Positions 8,466 to 17,168 of a stretch of DNA of 64,000 nucleotides are shown here, one piece after another; within the stretch, counting starts at the first letter, position 1; each line of letters opens with the position of its first letter. Origin of the DNA: Cohnella algarum. GTDB taxonomy: Bacteria > Bacillota > Bacilli > Paenibacillales > Paenibacillaceae. Location: positions 4,211,001 through 4,275,000 of the forward strand of contig NZ_JAFHKM010000002.1 in assembly GCF_016937515.1 (NCBI RefSeq), in the 5' to 3' direction. The translations under genes were made by a program, and so were the position numbers. The notes beneath the pieces were generated by a model. The model was not told the origin of the DNA, searched no databases, and saw only the letters and a program-made list of their open reading frames with translations.

Positions 8466-8494
8466 TTGCAAGGCGGGGCGGCGTGTGGTATATT
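8466..8494 (+). promoter_or_regulatory. Candidate SigA promoter of the yqeG operon
   Basis: TTGCAA at 8466-8471, 17-base spacer, TATATT at 8489-8494; the yqeG start is about 39 bases downstream. Confidence 0.6.
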
Positions 8495-8532
8495 TTGTTC
8501 ATCATTGTTTAGGAGACAGGGGATTAGGGTGA

Positions 8533-9057
8533 ATGTTTCAACGCTTGCTGCCCGATCAGATCGTGGGCACCGTTTACGATATCGATTTGACCGCTCTGCA
8601 TGCCCGGGGAATCCGGGGCATCATTACCGATCTGGACAATACGCTCGTCAGCGCCAAGACGCCGCTCGCGACGCCGGAATTGGCCGAATGGCTGGAGAAG
8701 GTGAAGCTTGCGGGTTTTCGCGTTGTCGTGCTTTCGAACAATAATCTGACCCGGGTGTCCGCTTTCGCCCAGCCTCTCGGCATTCCGTACGTGCCGGCGG
8801 CCCGCAAGCCCGCCCAGGCCGCATTCCGCAAAGCGCTGGACATGCTGGGACTTGCCCCCGAACAAGCGGTCGTCGTCGGAGATCAGATGATGACAGACGT
8901 GCTCGGAGGCCGCCGGATGGGGCTCCATACGATACTCGTGACCCCGATCGCGCCGGGAGAAGAAGGGTTCGGCACGCGGATCAACCGGCTGATCGAGAAA
9001 ATTGCCCTGTCCCGTTTGACGAAGCAAGGACTATGGCCGAAAAAGGAGGAACGCTAA
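8533..9057 (+). CDS. yqeG: YqeG family HAD IIIA-type phosphatase
   Basis: The 174-residue HAD-superfamily hydrolase carries motif I DLDNTLV (nucleophile Asp), motif II SNN and motif III/IV GDQMMTDVLGGRRMG. YqeG proteins are predicted phosphatases; the substrate is not settled. It opens the conserved yqeG-yqeH-aroE-yhbY-nadD-yqeK-rsfS cluster. The ATG at 8533 is about 38 bases after the -10 box, and its stop lies just before the TTG proposed for yqeH. Confidence 0.93.
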   Translation: MFQRLLPDQIVGTVYDIDLTALHARGIRGIITDLDNTLVSAKTPLATPELAEWLEKVKLAGFRVVVLSNNNLTRVSAFAQPLGIPYVPAARKPAQAAFRKALDMLGLAPEQAVVVGDQMMTDVLGGRRMGLHTILVTPIAPGEEGFGTRINRLIEKIALSRLTKQGLWPKKEER

Positions 9058-9059
9058 GC

Positions 9060-10181
9060 TTGACGGAAACGGTACGAGAACGACTCAACTGCGCCGGCTG
9101 CGGCATCGCGCTGCAATTCGACCGGCCGGACGCGCCCGGATACGTGCCGGAAGCCGCGAGAGACCGCGAGCCGGTCATCTGCCAGCGCTGCTTCCGCATC
9201 AAAAACTATAACGACGCCTCGAGCGTGGCGATCGATCAGGACGATTTTTTGCGGTTTTTGGGCGGCATCGCCGCGACGAGCAGCCTGGTCGTCCATATCG
9301 TCGACCTGTTCGACTTCGAGGGCAGCGTCATTTCCGGGCTGCAGCGGTTCGTGGGCAACAACCCGGTGCTGCTCGTCGTCAACAAAATCGACCTGCTGCC
9401 GCGGGTGACGAACTTGAACCGGCTTCGCAACTGGGTGCAAAAGCAGGCGAGCGCCAACGGCCTGAAGGTGGCGGACGTCGTGCTGTGCAGCGCTCGCCGC
9501 AATACCGGATTCGACCGCGTTGTCGATCGGATCGCGGAGCTGAGGGGCGATCGGGACGTCTATGTCGTCGGAGCGACGAACGTCGGGAAAAGCACGCTGA
9601 TTAACCGCTTGATCTCGGACTACAGCGATTTGAAGCGGGAAGTGACCGTTTCCAGGTATCCCGGCACGACGCTCGACGCGATCCGGATTCCGCTCGACGA
9701 CGGAAAGTCGATTATCGATACGCCGGGAATCGTATACCGGTCGCGGCTTTCGGAGCTGGTCCCCCGTGAAACGCTGCCGGCGGTCATGCCGGACAAACCG
9801 CTGAAGCCGCTGACTTACCAGCTGAACAGCCGGCAGACGATTTTTTTCGGCGGGCTTGCGCGCTTCGATTTCGTGGAAGGGGAAAGGCAGTCGTTCACTT
9901 TGTATGTTTCTTCCGCTTTGCCCGTTCACCGGACGAAAATGGAGAAGGCAGACGAATTGTACGAGGTTCATCGCGGCGACATGCTGTCGCCGCCCTCGCG
10001 CGAGCAGCTCGACAGCCTGCCGGCCTGGACGAGACACTCGCTGCGAATTCCGAAAAACGCGTCGCTCGATATTTTCGTTTCGGGATTGGGCTGGATTCAG
10101 GCCAACGGGAAAAGCGGCGCGCAAGTGGATATCTACGCGCCCAAAGGGGTCAAGGTGCTGCTTCGGGATTCGATGCTGTAA
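9060..10181 (+). CDS. yqeH: Ribosome biogenesis GTPase YqeH
   Basis: YqeH is a circularly permuted GTPase needed for 30S subunit assembly. The protein shows an N-terminal zinc finger (CAGCG... CQRC), then the GTPase motifs in permuted order: NKIDLL (G4), SARR (G5), GATNVGKST (G1), PGTT (G2) and DTPG (G3), and a C-terminal RNA-binding domain. The TTG at 9060 is chosen because AAGGAGG at 9043-9049 precedes it and it avoids overlapping yqeG; an in-frame ATG at 9033 would add nine residues. About 373 residues, normal for the family. Confidence 0.93.
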   Translation: MTETVRERLNCAGCGIALQFDRPDAPGYVPEAARDREPVICQRCFRIKNYNDASSVAIDQDDFLRFLGGIAATSSLVVHIVDLFDFEGSVISGLQRFVGNNPVLLVVNKIDLLPRVTNLNRLRNWVQKQASANGLKVADVVLCSARRNTGFDRVVDRIAELRGDRDVYVVGATNVGKSTLINRLISDYSDLKREVTVSRYPGTTLDAIRIPLDDGKSIIDTPGIVYRSRLSELVPRETLPAVMPDKPLKPLTYQLNSRQTIFFGGLARFDFVEGERQSFTLYVSSALPVHRTKMEKADELYEVHRGDMLSPPSREQLDSLPAWTRHSLRIPKNASLDIFVSGLGWIQANGKSGAQVDIYAPKGVKVLLRDSML

Positions 10182-10220
10182 CCGGCGGTGTAAAGAGAGA
10201 TAGAGGAGATACGAAAGGCT

Positions 10221-11084
10221 ATGGACAGTCATACGGTTTTGTACGGCGTGATCGGGGACCCGATCCGCCATTCGCGTTCCCCGGTCATGCTGAATCGCGC
10301 TTTCGAAGAAGCGGGAATTAACGGCGCGTACGGCGCGTTCCACGTCGAGCCGCAGCGGCTGGGCGAAGCGATCGCGGGCATTCGCGCCCTCGGCTTCCGG
10401 GGACTGAACGTGACCATTCCCCACAAGGTCGAAGTGATGGCGCACCTGGACGCCATCGACGAGAGCGCCCGGGCGATCGGGGCGGTCAATACGATCGTCA
10501 ACGACAACGGCAAGCTGACCGGCTACAATACGGACGGGGTCGGCTATGTCCGCTCGTTGAAGGAGGAAGTCGAGCCGGAGCTGGCCGGCAAGCGGATCGT
10601 CGTCGTCGGCTGCGGCGGCGCGGCGCGCGGCATCGTCTGGGCGCTGACGCGGGAAATGCCGTCCGGAATCGTGCTGGCGAACCGGACGGAAGCCCGCGCA
10701 CGGGAGCTGGCCGCCTCGTTCGGACCGGAGGCGGGCGTGACGACCGTGCCGTGGGAGGCGCTGCGCGAGGCGTGCGCGGAAGCGGACGTCGTCGTCAACA
10801 CGACGTCCGTCGGCATGGCGCCGCATACGGAAGCGACGCCGATCGACCCGGGCTGGCTCGCGCCCGGCGCCGTCGCGAGCGATCTGATTTACAATCCGCT
10901 CACGACCTCCTTTTTGCGGGGAGCCGCCGAACGGGGCTGCCGCATTCACGGCGGGCTGGGCATGTTCGTCTACCAGGGCGCATACGCTTACGAATATTGG
11001 ACGGGCCGACCGGCGCCGGTTGCGGCCATGCGGGAAGCCGTGCTGGCCTCCTTCGCGGACGAAGCGGCCCGAAGCGCCAAGTAA
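10221..11084 (+). CDS. aroE: Shikimate dehydrogenase (NADP+)
   Basis: AroE reduces 3-dehydroshikimate to shikimate in chorismate synthesis. The 287 residues include the substrate site motifs RHSRSPVMLNRAF, NVTIPHK (catalytic Lys) and YNTDGVGY, the Rossmann loop GCGGAARGI with NRT for NADP, and the C-terminal GGLGMFVYQGAYA. Position between yqeH and yhbY is the conserved Bacillales order. ATG 10221 is behind GAGGAG. Confidence 0.96.
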   Translation: MDSHTVLYGVIGDPIRHSRSPVMLNRAFEEAGINGAYGAFHVEPQRLGEAIAGIRALGFRGLNVTIPHKVEVMAHLDAIDESARAIGAVNTIVNDNGKLTGYNTDGVGYVRSLKEEVEPELAGKRIVVVGCGGAARGIVWALTREMPSGIVLANRTEARARELAASFGPEAGVTTVPWEALREACAEADVVVNTTSVGMAPHTEATPIDPGWLAPGAVASDLIYNPLTTSFLRGAAERGCRIHGGLGMFVYQGAYAYEYWTGRPAPVAAMREAVLASFADEAARSAK

Positions 11085-11153
11085 CGCGTAACGGCGCGCA
11101 TACGAGTACGATAAGACCGAACCGACCAAACGAACGAAAGCGGGTTTGAATTT

Positions 11154-11444
11154 ATGCTTACTGGCAAGCAGAAACGTTATTTGCGCTCCGAGGCGCATCA
11201 TCTCCAGCCGATTTTTCAGGTCGGCAAAGGCGGCGTCAACGATCATTTGATCCGCCATATCGAAGAAGCGCTCGAAGCGAGGGAATTGATCAAAGTCAAC
11301 ATTTTGAACAATAACGACGACGACCGCCACGAGGTGGCCGACGAGCTCGCGGAGCGCTCCGGCGCGGAGCTCGTGCAGGTGATCGGGAAGACGATCGTCC
11401 TGTACAAAGAATCGAAAGACAACAAGCAAATCGAACTTCCTTAA
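11154..11444 (+). CDS. yhbY: YhbY-type RNA-binding protein (CRM domain)
   Basis: A 96-residue single CRM-domain protein: LTGKQKRYLRSEAHHLQPIFQVGKGG is the family start, with the GxxG loop KGGV and a C-terminal IGKTIVLYK strand. YhbY proteins associate with pre-50S ribosomes. It lies between aroE and nadD as in Bacillus (yqeI). Confidence 0.95.
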   Translation: MLTGKQKRYLRSEAHHLQPIFQVGKGGVNDHLIRHIEEALEARELIKVNILNNNDDDRHEVADELAERSGAELVQVIGKTIVLYKESKDNKQIELP

Positions 11445-11465
11445 GCAGAAAAGAGTCGATCGGCG

Positions 11466-12053
11466 ATGAAGCGAACGGGGTTGATGGGAGGTACCTTCGA
11501 TCCGATTCATATCGGCCATTTGCTGGCCGCCGAGGCCGCCCGGGAGGCGGCGAGCCTCGACGAGGTGTGGTTCGTGCCCTCCTCCGTGCCTCCGCACAAG
11601 CCGCAGCCGGGAGCAAGCGGCGAGCACCGCAGGGCGATGGTGGAGCGCGCGATCGGGGGCCACCCGGCCTTTCGGATCGAGGATATGGAGCTTGCGCGCG
11701 GGGGCGTGTCCTATACGTTCGATACGGTCGCCGCGCTGCAGAAGGAACATCCGGACCGAAGCTTCTGCTGGATCGTCGGGACGGATATGATGAACGACTT
11801 GCCGAACTGGCACCGGATCGAGGAGCTGGCGGAGAGGATCTCGTTCGTTTGCCTCGGACGGCAAGGCGAGGAAAGCGAGGAGCGCAATCTGCCGGAGTAC
11901 TTGCGCAAGCGGCTCATTCCGGCGTCCATGCCTCCGATCGGCATATCCTCGACGGAAATCCGCCGCCGCGTCAAAGCCGGGCGGACGATCCGCTACCAGG
12001 TGCCGGAGGCGGTGCGGGAATATTTGGAAAGGTGGCGCTTATATGAATCGTGA
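11466..12053 (+). CDS. nadD: Nicotinate-nucleotide adenylyltransferase
   Basis: NadD joins nicotinate mononucleotide and ATP to make deamido-NAD. The 195-residue enzyme has the nucleotidyltransferase motif GGTFDPIHIGHLLAAE (HxGH) at the N-terminus and ISSTEIRRRVKAG near the C-terminus. Its 3-prime end overlaps the start of yqeK by 11 bases, indicating coupling. Confidence 0.96.
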   Translation: MKRTGLMGGTFDPIHIGHLLAAEAAREAASLDEVWFVPSSVPPHKPQPGASGEHRRAMVERAIGGHPAFRIEDMELARGGVSYTFDTVAALQKEHPDRSFCWIVGTDMMNDLPNWHRIEELAERISFVCLGRQGEESEERNLPEYLRKRLIPASMPPIGISSTEIRRRVKAGRTIRYQVPEAVREYLERWRLYES

Positions 12054-12624
12054 AGCGTTGATGGAAGCGACCCGGAGCCAAATGCCGGAACGCAGATGGC
12101 GGCACGTGCTGGGAGTCGTGTCCGCGGCGGAGGAGCTCGCCGCCAGATTCGGCGGGAACCCCGAGCAGGTATGGCTGGCCGCGCTGCTGCACGATTATTG
12201 CAAAGCTTGGCCCGCCGACCGCATGGAAAGCATCATTCGCGGGCAAAACCTTCCTCCGGAGCTGCTCGATTTCGACAAGGAGCTATGGCACGCGCATGTC
12301 GGCGCCTGGGCCGTCCGCGAGGAGCTCGGCATCGAGGACGAGGAAGTGCTGGACGCGATCCGCTACCATACGTCCGGCCGCGAGGGCATGACGCTCCTCG
12401 ACAAGCTGGTGTGCCTGGCCGATTATATGGAGCCGGGAAGGGATTTTCCAGGGGTGAATAAGATTCGCGAACTCGCTCAACATAGCTTGGAAGAAGCGCT
12501 CGTGGCGGGCTTCGATTCCACGATCTCGTTCCTCCTCGAAAAGGGCAAAACCGTTTTTCCCTTGACGGTGCTCGCGCGCAACGATTTAATACGAACGATA
12601 CGGAATCAAACGAAAATTTCTTAA
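12043..12624 (+). CDS. yqeK: YqeK family HD-domain hydrolase (Ap4A hydrolase type)
   Basis: The 193-residue HD-domain protein shows RWRHVLGVVSAAEELA (first metal His), LLHDYCKAWP (HD pair), HAHVGAWAVREELG and RYHTSGREGMTLLDKLVCLADYMEPGRDF. YqeK proteins cleave diadenosine tetraphosphate symmetrically. It follows nadD, whose reaction uses ATP, in the conserved order. Confidence 0.94.
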   Translation: MNREALMEATRSQMPERRWRHVLGVVSAAEELAARFGGNPEQVWLAALLHDYCKAWPADRMESIIRGQNLPPELLDFDKELWHAHVGAWAVREELGIEDEEVLDAIRYHTSGREGMTLLDKLVCLADYMEPGRDFPGVNKIRELAQHSLEEALVAGFDSTISFLLEKGKTVFPLTVLARNDLIRTIRNQTKIS

Positions 12625-12641
12625 AATCGGAGGGTGATCGA

Positions 12642-12983
12642 TTGGTTACGGCGGATCAATTGCTTCAAACGGTAGTGGCGGCGGCCGAAGAGAAAAAAGC
12701 TCACGAGGTGCTGGCGCTCAATTTGCGCGGCATATCCCTCGTGTCGGACTTTTTCGTCATTTGCCACGGCAACTCGGATACGCAGGTTCAGGCGATTTCG
12801 ACCGAAATTCGCAAGCAGGCCGAACAATTGGGCTGTACGGTGCGAATGGAAGGCTTGGATACGGCGCGGTGGGTTTTGATCGACATGGGCGACGTCGTCG
12901 CCCACGTGTTCCATCGCGACGAACGGGAGTACTATCAGCTGGAGCGGCTTTGGTCGGATGCGAAAGCCGTGACGTTCGCATGA
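12642..12983 (+). CDS. rsfS: Ribosomal silencing factor RsfS
   Basis: RsfS binds uL14 on the 50S subunit and blocks subunit joining in starvation. The 113 residues match the family (DFFVICHGNSDTQVQAIS, EGLDTARWVLIDMGDVVAHVFHRDEREYYQLERLW). It begins with TTG at 12642 behind GGAGGGTGA. Its TGA overlaps the ATG of the next gene (ATGA). Confidence 0.95.
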   Translation: MVTADQLLQTVVAAAEEKKAHEVLALNLRGISLVSDFFVICHGNSDTQVQAISTEIRKQAEQLGCTVRMEGLDTARWVLIDMGDVVAHVFHRDEREYYQLERLWSDAKAVTFA

Positions 12984-13909
12984 CGCTCGCCGCGGGAACG
13001 ATCGCTAGACTGCGCGTGCATCGCGAAGTGTCCCCGTACGGCTGGTACGTCGGCGAGGCCGACCCGGCAAGCCCGCAAGTGCTGCTGCCGTACGGCGAAG
13101 CGGCGGGTTCGCGTCCTGCGACGGGCGACGAAGTCGAGGCGTTTCTGTTTCACGACGACAAGGGGCGGATGACGGCCACGCTGCGGAAGCCGCTGCTTAC
13201 GCTCGGGGCGATGGGCCGGCTTGCGGTAGCCGACTTCCACCCGCGGCTCGGCTGGTTTTTGGAAATCGGCATCGGCCGGCAATTGCTGCTCCCGCTTAAA
13301 GAGCTTCCTCCGACGAAAGAATGGTGGCCTAAAGAAGGGGACGAGCTTCATGTCGTCATGAAGCACGACAAGGAAGGCCGGATGCTGGCGCGGCTCGCCA
13401 AAATCGAAGACTACGAGGCGAAAGCGTTCCGGGCTCCGAATTCGTGGCATCACGAGCAGAAAACCGCCTGGGTAACGGACGTGTTCCGCGACGGCGTGTT
13501 CGTTCTGGTGGACGGCGGCTTGATCGGTTTCGGCGCGCTGGGGTACATCCCTAACGGTTCGGCGCCGAGGCAGCTGCGCATCGGAGAAAAGGTGGAGGCG
13601 CGCGTCGCGAAAGTCCGGGACGACGGAAGGGTGACGTTGTCGCTCAGACCCTCCAAGGAGAAGGGGAGGGTCGAGGATGCGGACCGCATCCTCGCTTTTT
13701 TGAAGGAACGGCCGGGCGGAGCGATGCCTTATTCGGACGCGACGGAAGCGGATATTATCCAGCGCAAATTCGGCCTCAGCAAAAGCGCGTTCAAACGGGC
13801 GCTCGGCAAGCTCATGAAAGACGGGCTGATTAAGCAGGAGGGCAATTGGACGAAGCTGGCCGCGGAACAAAACGAAACCGGCAGCGGCAAAACGCCGGCA
13901 AACGACTGA
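12980..13909 (+). CDS. CvfB-type S1 RNA-binding protein
   Basis: The 309-residue protein has tandem S1-like beta-barrel modules in the first two thirds and a winged-helix segment at about 245-295 (YSDATEADIIQRKFGLSKSAFKRALGKLMKDGLI), the CvfB/YitL architecture. Homologues bind RNA and influence virulence or gene expression in Staphylococcus. ATG 12980 overlaps the rsfS stop. The gene is inserted between rsfS and the yqeM methyltransferase relative to Bacillus subtilis. Confidence 0.9.
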   Translation: MTLAAGTIARLRVHREVSPYGWYVGEADPASPQVLLPYGEAAGSRPATGDEVEAFLFHDDKGRMTATLRKPLLTLGAMGRLAVADFHPRLGWFLEIGIGRQLLLPLKELPPTKEWWPKEGDELHVVMKHDKEGRMLARLAKIEDYEAKAFRAPNSWHHEQKTAWVTDVFRDGVFVLVDGGLIGFGALGYIPNGSAPRQLRIGEKVEARVAKVRDDGRVTLSLRPSKEKGRVEDADRILAFLKERPGGAMPYSDATEADIIQRKFGLSKSAFKRALGKLMKDGLIKQEGNWTKLAAEQNETGSGKTPAND

Positions 13910-13925
13910 AACGGGGAAACACGAT

Positions 13926-14717
13926 ATGCGTTCATACCGTCAATTCGCTTCGGTTTACGACCGATTGATGGAAGAAATGCCGTACGCCGAATGGATGAAT
14001 TTTGCCAGGCGCTGCTGGGAGAAGTACGGAATGCCCGCCACGGTCGCCGATCTCGGCTGCGGGACCGGCAACATCGCGATACCGCTCGCCAAAGCGGGCT
14101 TTACCGTTTTCGGCATCGATCTTTCGGCGGATATGCTGGCGGTCGGCCGCAGCAAATGGGATTCGGCGTCCGGCGGGGATCTGATTCGCTCGCGCGAACC
14201 GGGATCGATCCGCTGGCTGCAGCAGGACATGTGCGACTGGGAGCTGCCGGAGCCGGTGGACGCGGTCATCTCCTTTTGCGACAGCCTGAATTATTTGACG
14301 GAAAAACCGGATATCGTCTCGGTTTTTCGCCGAACGTTCGCAGGCCTGGCGCCGGGCGGACTGTTTCTGTTCGACGTTCACGCTCCCCGGCAGCTTGCCC
14401 GATATGCCGAAGAGCAGCCGTTCGTGCTGGACGAGCGGGATGTCGCCTACATCTGGACGTGCGAATACGATCCGGCGCGGCAGGAAATCGAGCACGACCT
14501 GACGTTTTTCGTGCGCGAGGACGAGCAAAGCGGAGGTCAGGCGGCATACCGGCGTTTTGAGGAGTCTCACGTGCAGCGCGCGTACGAGCCGGAGTGGCTC
14601 AAGGACGAGCTCGCCGCGGCCGGGTTCGAGCTGCTTCATCTGGTCGCCGACTTTCAGTGGAGCGAGCCGAACGCGGAGTCGGAAAGGCTGTTTTTCGTCG
14701 CCCGCAAACCGAAATAA
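13926..14717 (+). CDS. yqeM: Class I SAM-dependent methyltransferase (YqeM type)
   Basis: The 263-residue protein begins SYRQFASVYDRLMEEMPYAEW, as in YqeM, with the SAM site VADLGCGTGNIAIPLA, the acidic residue in GIDLS, and ISFCDSLNYL as motif III. The substrate is unknown. It closes the yqeG cluster and is followed by a terminator shared with the convergent hlyC-type gene. Confidence 0.9.
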   Translation: MRSYRQFASVYDRLMEEMPYAEWMNFARRCWEKYGMPATVADLGCGTGNIAIPLAKAGFTVFGIDLSADMLAVGRSKWDSASGGDLIRSREPGSIRWLQQDMCDWELPEPVDAVISFCDSLNYLTEKPDIVSVFRRTFAGLAPGGLFLFDVHAPRQLARYAEEQPFVLDERDVAYIWTCEYDPARQEIEHDLTFFVREDEQSGGQAAYRRFEESHVQRAYEPEWLKDELAAAGFELLHLVADFQWSEPNAESERLFFVARKPK

Positions 14718-14721
14718 AAAG

Positions 14722-14781
14722 AAAATCCCCCGGCGGATTCGGAAGGGCGAGAGGCCTTATTCCGTTCCCCGGGGGATTTTT
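14722..14781. terminator. Bidirectional intrinsic terminator between yqeM and the hlyC-type gene
   Basis: AAAATCCCCCGG (14722-14733) pairs with CCGGGGGATTTT (14769-14780); A and T runs on the two sides let it stop transcription from both directions. Confidence 0.85.
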
Positions 14782-16108
14782 ACGTGCGGCTTTCTGCCAG
14801 GCTTTCCGTTACTTGATCGGCGATGCTGTTTTTGCGAATTTCCACGCTGCGGACGCGATGGCTTTCTCTTTCGCGCACGATGAAAATGATTTCGTTCCAG
14901 ATCACCTGGCCCTCGGAATCGTCTTCCGGAAGCTGGTTGTACAGCCAGCCGCCGATCGAATCGACCTCGTCGTTCTGAATGTCGGTGCCGAGCAGCTCGT
15001 TAATGTCCGACAGCAGCACTTTTCCGTCCACGATATAATGGTCTTCTCCGATTTTTTCGATCGGCTTCTTTTCGTCCGCGTCGAATTCGTCCCGGATTTC
15101 GCCGACGATTTCTTCCAATATATCCTCGATCGTGATCAGTCCCGACGTTCCGCCGTATTCGTCCAGCAAAATCGCCATATGCACTTGCTCTTGCTGCATT
15201 CTTTTGAGCAGGCTGTTGACGGGCATCACTTCGGGAACGGCCAGGATCGGCCGAATCAGGGACCGGATGTCGGTCGACGAAGGATCGGTCACATATTCGA
15301 TGAACAGCTTTTTCGTATTGATGAACCCGATGACGTTGTCTTTGCTTTCGCTGACGACCGGATAACGGGTGTATTGTTCGGTGCGGATGATGCTCATGTT
15401 TTCTTCCAGCGATTTGTTCGTGTACAAGCAGACCATATCGGTGCGGGGCACCATGATTTCGCGGGCGAGCAGCTCGTCGAAGGCGAAAATGTTTTCGACG
15501 TAGCCGTACTCCGTCTTGTTGATATTGCCGCTTTCGTAGCTGTCGGACAAAATGATGCGGATTTCTTCTTCCGTGTGCGCTTCTTCATGCTCGCTTGCCG
15601 GTCTCATGCCCATCAGGCGAACGAGGAAGTTGGCCGATCCGTTCAGGACCCAAATAAACGGGTAGGCGGCTTTATGGAACCAGATGATGGGTCTTGCGAC
15701 CAAAAACGAGATTTTCTCCGCGATGTTGATCGCTACCGATTTCGGAGCGAGCTCGCCAAGCACGACGTGAAGGTAGGTCATGGCGGCAAAAGCGATCAGA
15801 TACGAAAACAGGCTGCTGATTTCGGGGGTCAAGCCCCACTCGTCGAACCACGGGTGCAATATCTTTTCCACGGTCGGTTCGCCCAAGGCGCCGATGCCGA
15901 GCGCGGTAATCGTAATGCCCAACTGACACGCGGACAAGTAGCCGTCCAGATTGGTCGTGACTTTTTTAACCGCAAGCGCGCCCTTGCGTCCTTCTTGAAC
16001 GAGTTGGTCGACCCGGCTGGGACGAATCTTGATGATGGCAAACTCGGTAGCGACGAAAAAGGCGGTAAGGAAAATCAATACGGCAACCAAAACTAGATTG
16101 ACGACCAA
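14780..16108 (-). CDS. Hemolysin C / CorC-type transporter protein (CNNM: DUF21, CBS pair, CorC_HlyC)
   Basis: The 442-residue protein has an N-terminal DUF21 membrane domain (helices about 1-22, 60-80, 95-120, 130-150), two CBS domains (about 205-325, with IMVPRTDMVCLY and ILLDEYGGTSGLITIEDILEEIVGEI) and a C-terminal CorC_HlyC domain. Such proteins are linked to magnesium or cobalt export. A TTG start behind AGGAG on the minus strand is proposed. It is transcribed away from the DUF1836 gene, and both promoters carry the same palindromes (see the sites at 16143-16188). Confidence 0.9.
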   Translation of the reverse strand: MVVNLVLVAVLIFLTAFFVATEFAIIKIRPSRVDQLVQEGRKGALAVKKVTTNLDGYLSACQLGITITALGIGALGEPTVEKILHPWFDEWGLTPEISSLFSYLIAFAAMTYLHVVLGELAPKSVAINIAEKISFLVARPIIWFHKAAYPFIWVLNGSANFLVRLMGMRPASEHEEAHTEEEIRIILSDSYESGNINKTEYGYVENIFAFDELLAREIMVPRTDMVCLYTNKSLEENMSIIRTEQYTRYPVVSESKDNVIGFINTKKLFIEYVTDPSSTDIRSLIRPILAVPEVMPVNSLLKRMQQEQVHMAILLDEYGGTSGLITIEDILEEIVGEIRDEFDADEKKPIEKIGEDHYIVDGKVLLSDINELLGTDIQNDEVDSIGGWLYNQLPEDDSEGQVIWNEIIFIVRERESHRVRSVEIRKNSIADQVTESLAESRT

Positions 16109-16142
16109 TTCACTGCTCAGCTCCTGTTCGAATTTTTAGGAA

Positions 16143-16188
16143 AAGTTCTTATGAACTTATGATAAGATTTCGTGCTTTGATTCTCAAA
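16143..16188 (-). promoter_or_regulatory. hlyC-type promoter with two operator-like palindromes
   Basis: On the minus strand TTGAGA (16187-16182), a 17-base spacer and TATCAT (16164-16159) form a SigA promoter. A palindrome TTTGA-N3-TCAAA (16176-16188) covers the -35 box and AAGTTCATAAGAACTT (16158-16143) follows the -10 box directly. Confidence 0.75.
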
Positions 16189-16273
16189 TGGCGTTTTGGG
16201 CGGTATCGGACGGTATTCGCCGATTTTGGTTCATAATGGACCATGAATTGGATGGGGGACGATCTTTTTTTGC

Positions 16274-16319
16274 TTTGACATTCAAATGCCGTCATTTTAA
16301 GATGAGTTCATAAGAACTT
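16274..16319 (+). promoter_or_regulatory. DUF1836 gene promoter with the same pair of palindromes
   Basis: TTGACA (16275-16280), a 17-base spacer and TAAGAT (16298-16303) form the promoter. TTTGA-N3-TCAAA (16274-16286) covers the -35 box and GAGTTCATAAGAACTT (16304-16319) follows the -10 box. The distance between the two palindromes (31 bases, start to start) is identical to that in the divergent promoter. Confidence 0.78.
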
Positions 16320-16341
16320 GTGAAAAGAAGGTGGCCGAAAG

Positions 16342-17121
16342 ATGGAAACCTTTACGCTGACCCGCCGGGAAATGGCGTTGTTTCTTATGGCGCTATCGGG
16401 CACTTGCCCCAAATCCCCGCTCGTCGTGCTGCAGGATGCCTGGATACGCGCGCACCGGGAGGACATGGAACAGGGAAAATCGTTTTCCGTCCTGCTGTCC
16501 ACGCTGCTGCCCCAAGCGTTCGAAAAGCTCGTCAAGGGCCAGAAGCTGACGGGGTTTTCCCTTCACGATATTGTTTCCTTGGGCAATTTGATCGAATACA
16601 CGAACTTTTCCATTACCTCGATGCAAAATTGGGTGAAACGGGATTTCAAGGCTTATTTGGGAACGCCGAAGGCCGGCAAGAAATACTCTCTCAACCAAAT
16701 GGTCATGCTGTTCATTATCGAGGATCTCAAATCGTCGCTCGATTTCGAATCGATCCGCAAGCTGTTCGAAATTTTGTTCGGCCGGTCGGAAACCCCCGCG
16801 CGGCCGATGATCGACCCGCTCAAGCTGTATCAGTCGTATTCCGCGTTGTTCGAGGAACTGGACGAAAACAACGACCAGCTGCTGGATGTGCCGATTCATG
16901 ACGGCAGCCTGCGCAATCACGACGCGTTCATCGAACAGCGGATCATGCAGAAGACGGAGAACTTCGTGAAGTCGCTGGAGCAATTGAAGACCGAGGAACG
17001 CGAAACGGTCCGCAACGTGCTGATCATCGCGCTGATCTCCGTGCAGACCGCTTTTTTCCATTCGTTGTCCCGCCGGTATTGGAACGCCACGCTGTTTTTG
17101 CGGCATTTGCAGACGATGTAG
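16342..17121 (+). CDS. DUF1836 domain-containing protein, probable DNA-binding regulator
   Basis: The 259-residue protein carries a DUF1836 domain with the region around ITSMQNWVKRDFKAYLGTPKAGKKYSLNQMVMLFIIEDLKSSLDFESIRKLFEILFG, which resembles a MerR-like helix-turn-helix with a following helical bundle; the C-terminal third contains helices ending in a hydrophobic RNVLIIALISVQTAFFHSL segment. No member has a well-defined role that I know. Its own promoter and that of the divergent hlyC-type gene share the same palindromes, so autoregulation plus control of the transporter is a reasonable inference. Confidence 0.8.
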   Translation: METFTLTRREMALFLMALSGTCPKSPLVVLQDAWIRAHREDMEQGKSFSVLLSTLLPQAFEKLVKGQKLTGFSLHDIVSLGNLIEYTNFSITSMQNWVKRDFKAYLGTPKAGKKYSLNQMVMLFIIEDLKSSLDFESIRKLFEILFGRSETPARPMIDPLKLYQSYSALFEELDENNDQLLDVPIHDGSLRNHDAFIEQRIMQKTENFVKSLEQLKTEERETVRNVLIIALISVQTAFFHSLSRRYWNATLFLRHLQTM

Positions 17122-17132
17122 GGCGAAGGCGC

Positions 17133-17162
17133 TTGACAGGATTCGCCTCAGTTGGCTATAAT
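17133..17162 (+). promoter_or_regulatory. leuS promoter
   Basis: TTGACA at 17133-17138, an 18-base spacer and TATAAT at 17157-17162, directly before the T-box leader. Confidence 0.8.
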
Positions 17163-17168
17163 CATGGC

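Noticed and set aside
9033..9059. ATG at 9033 as the yqeH start
   Set aside because: It overlaps yqeG and has no ribosome site, while TTG 9060 has AAGGAGG at the right distance.
9054..11864. Open frame of 936 codons on the minus strand across yqeH, aroE, yhbY and nadD
   Set aside because: Runs antisense to four well-conserved genes, no ribosome site, biased Arg/Asp/His composition; a mirror of the coding frame.
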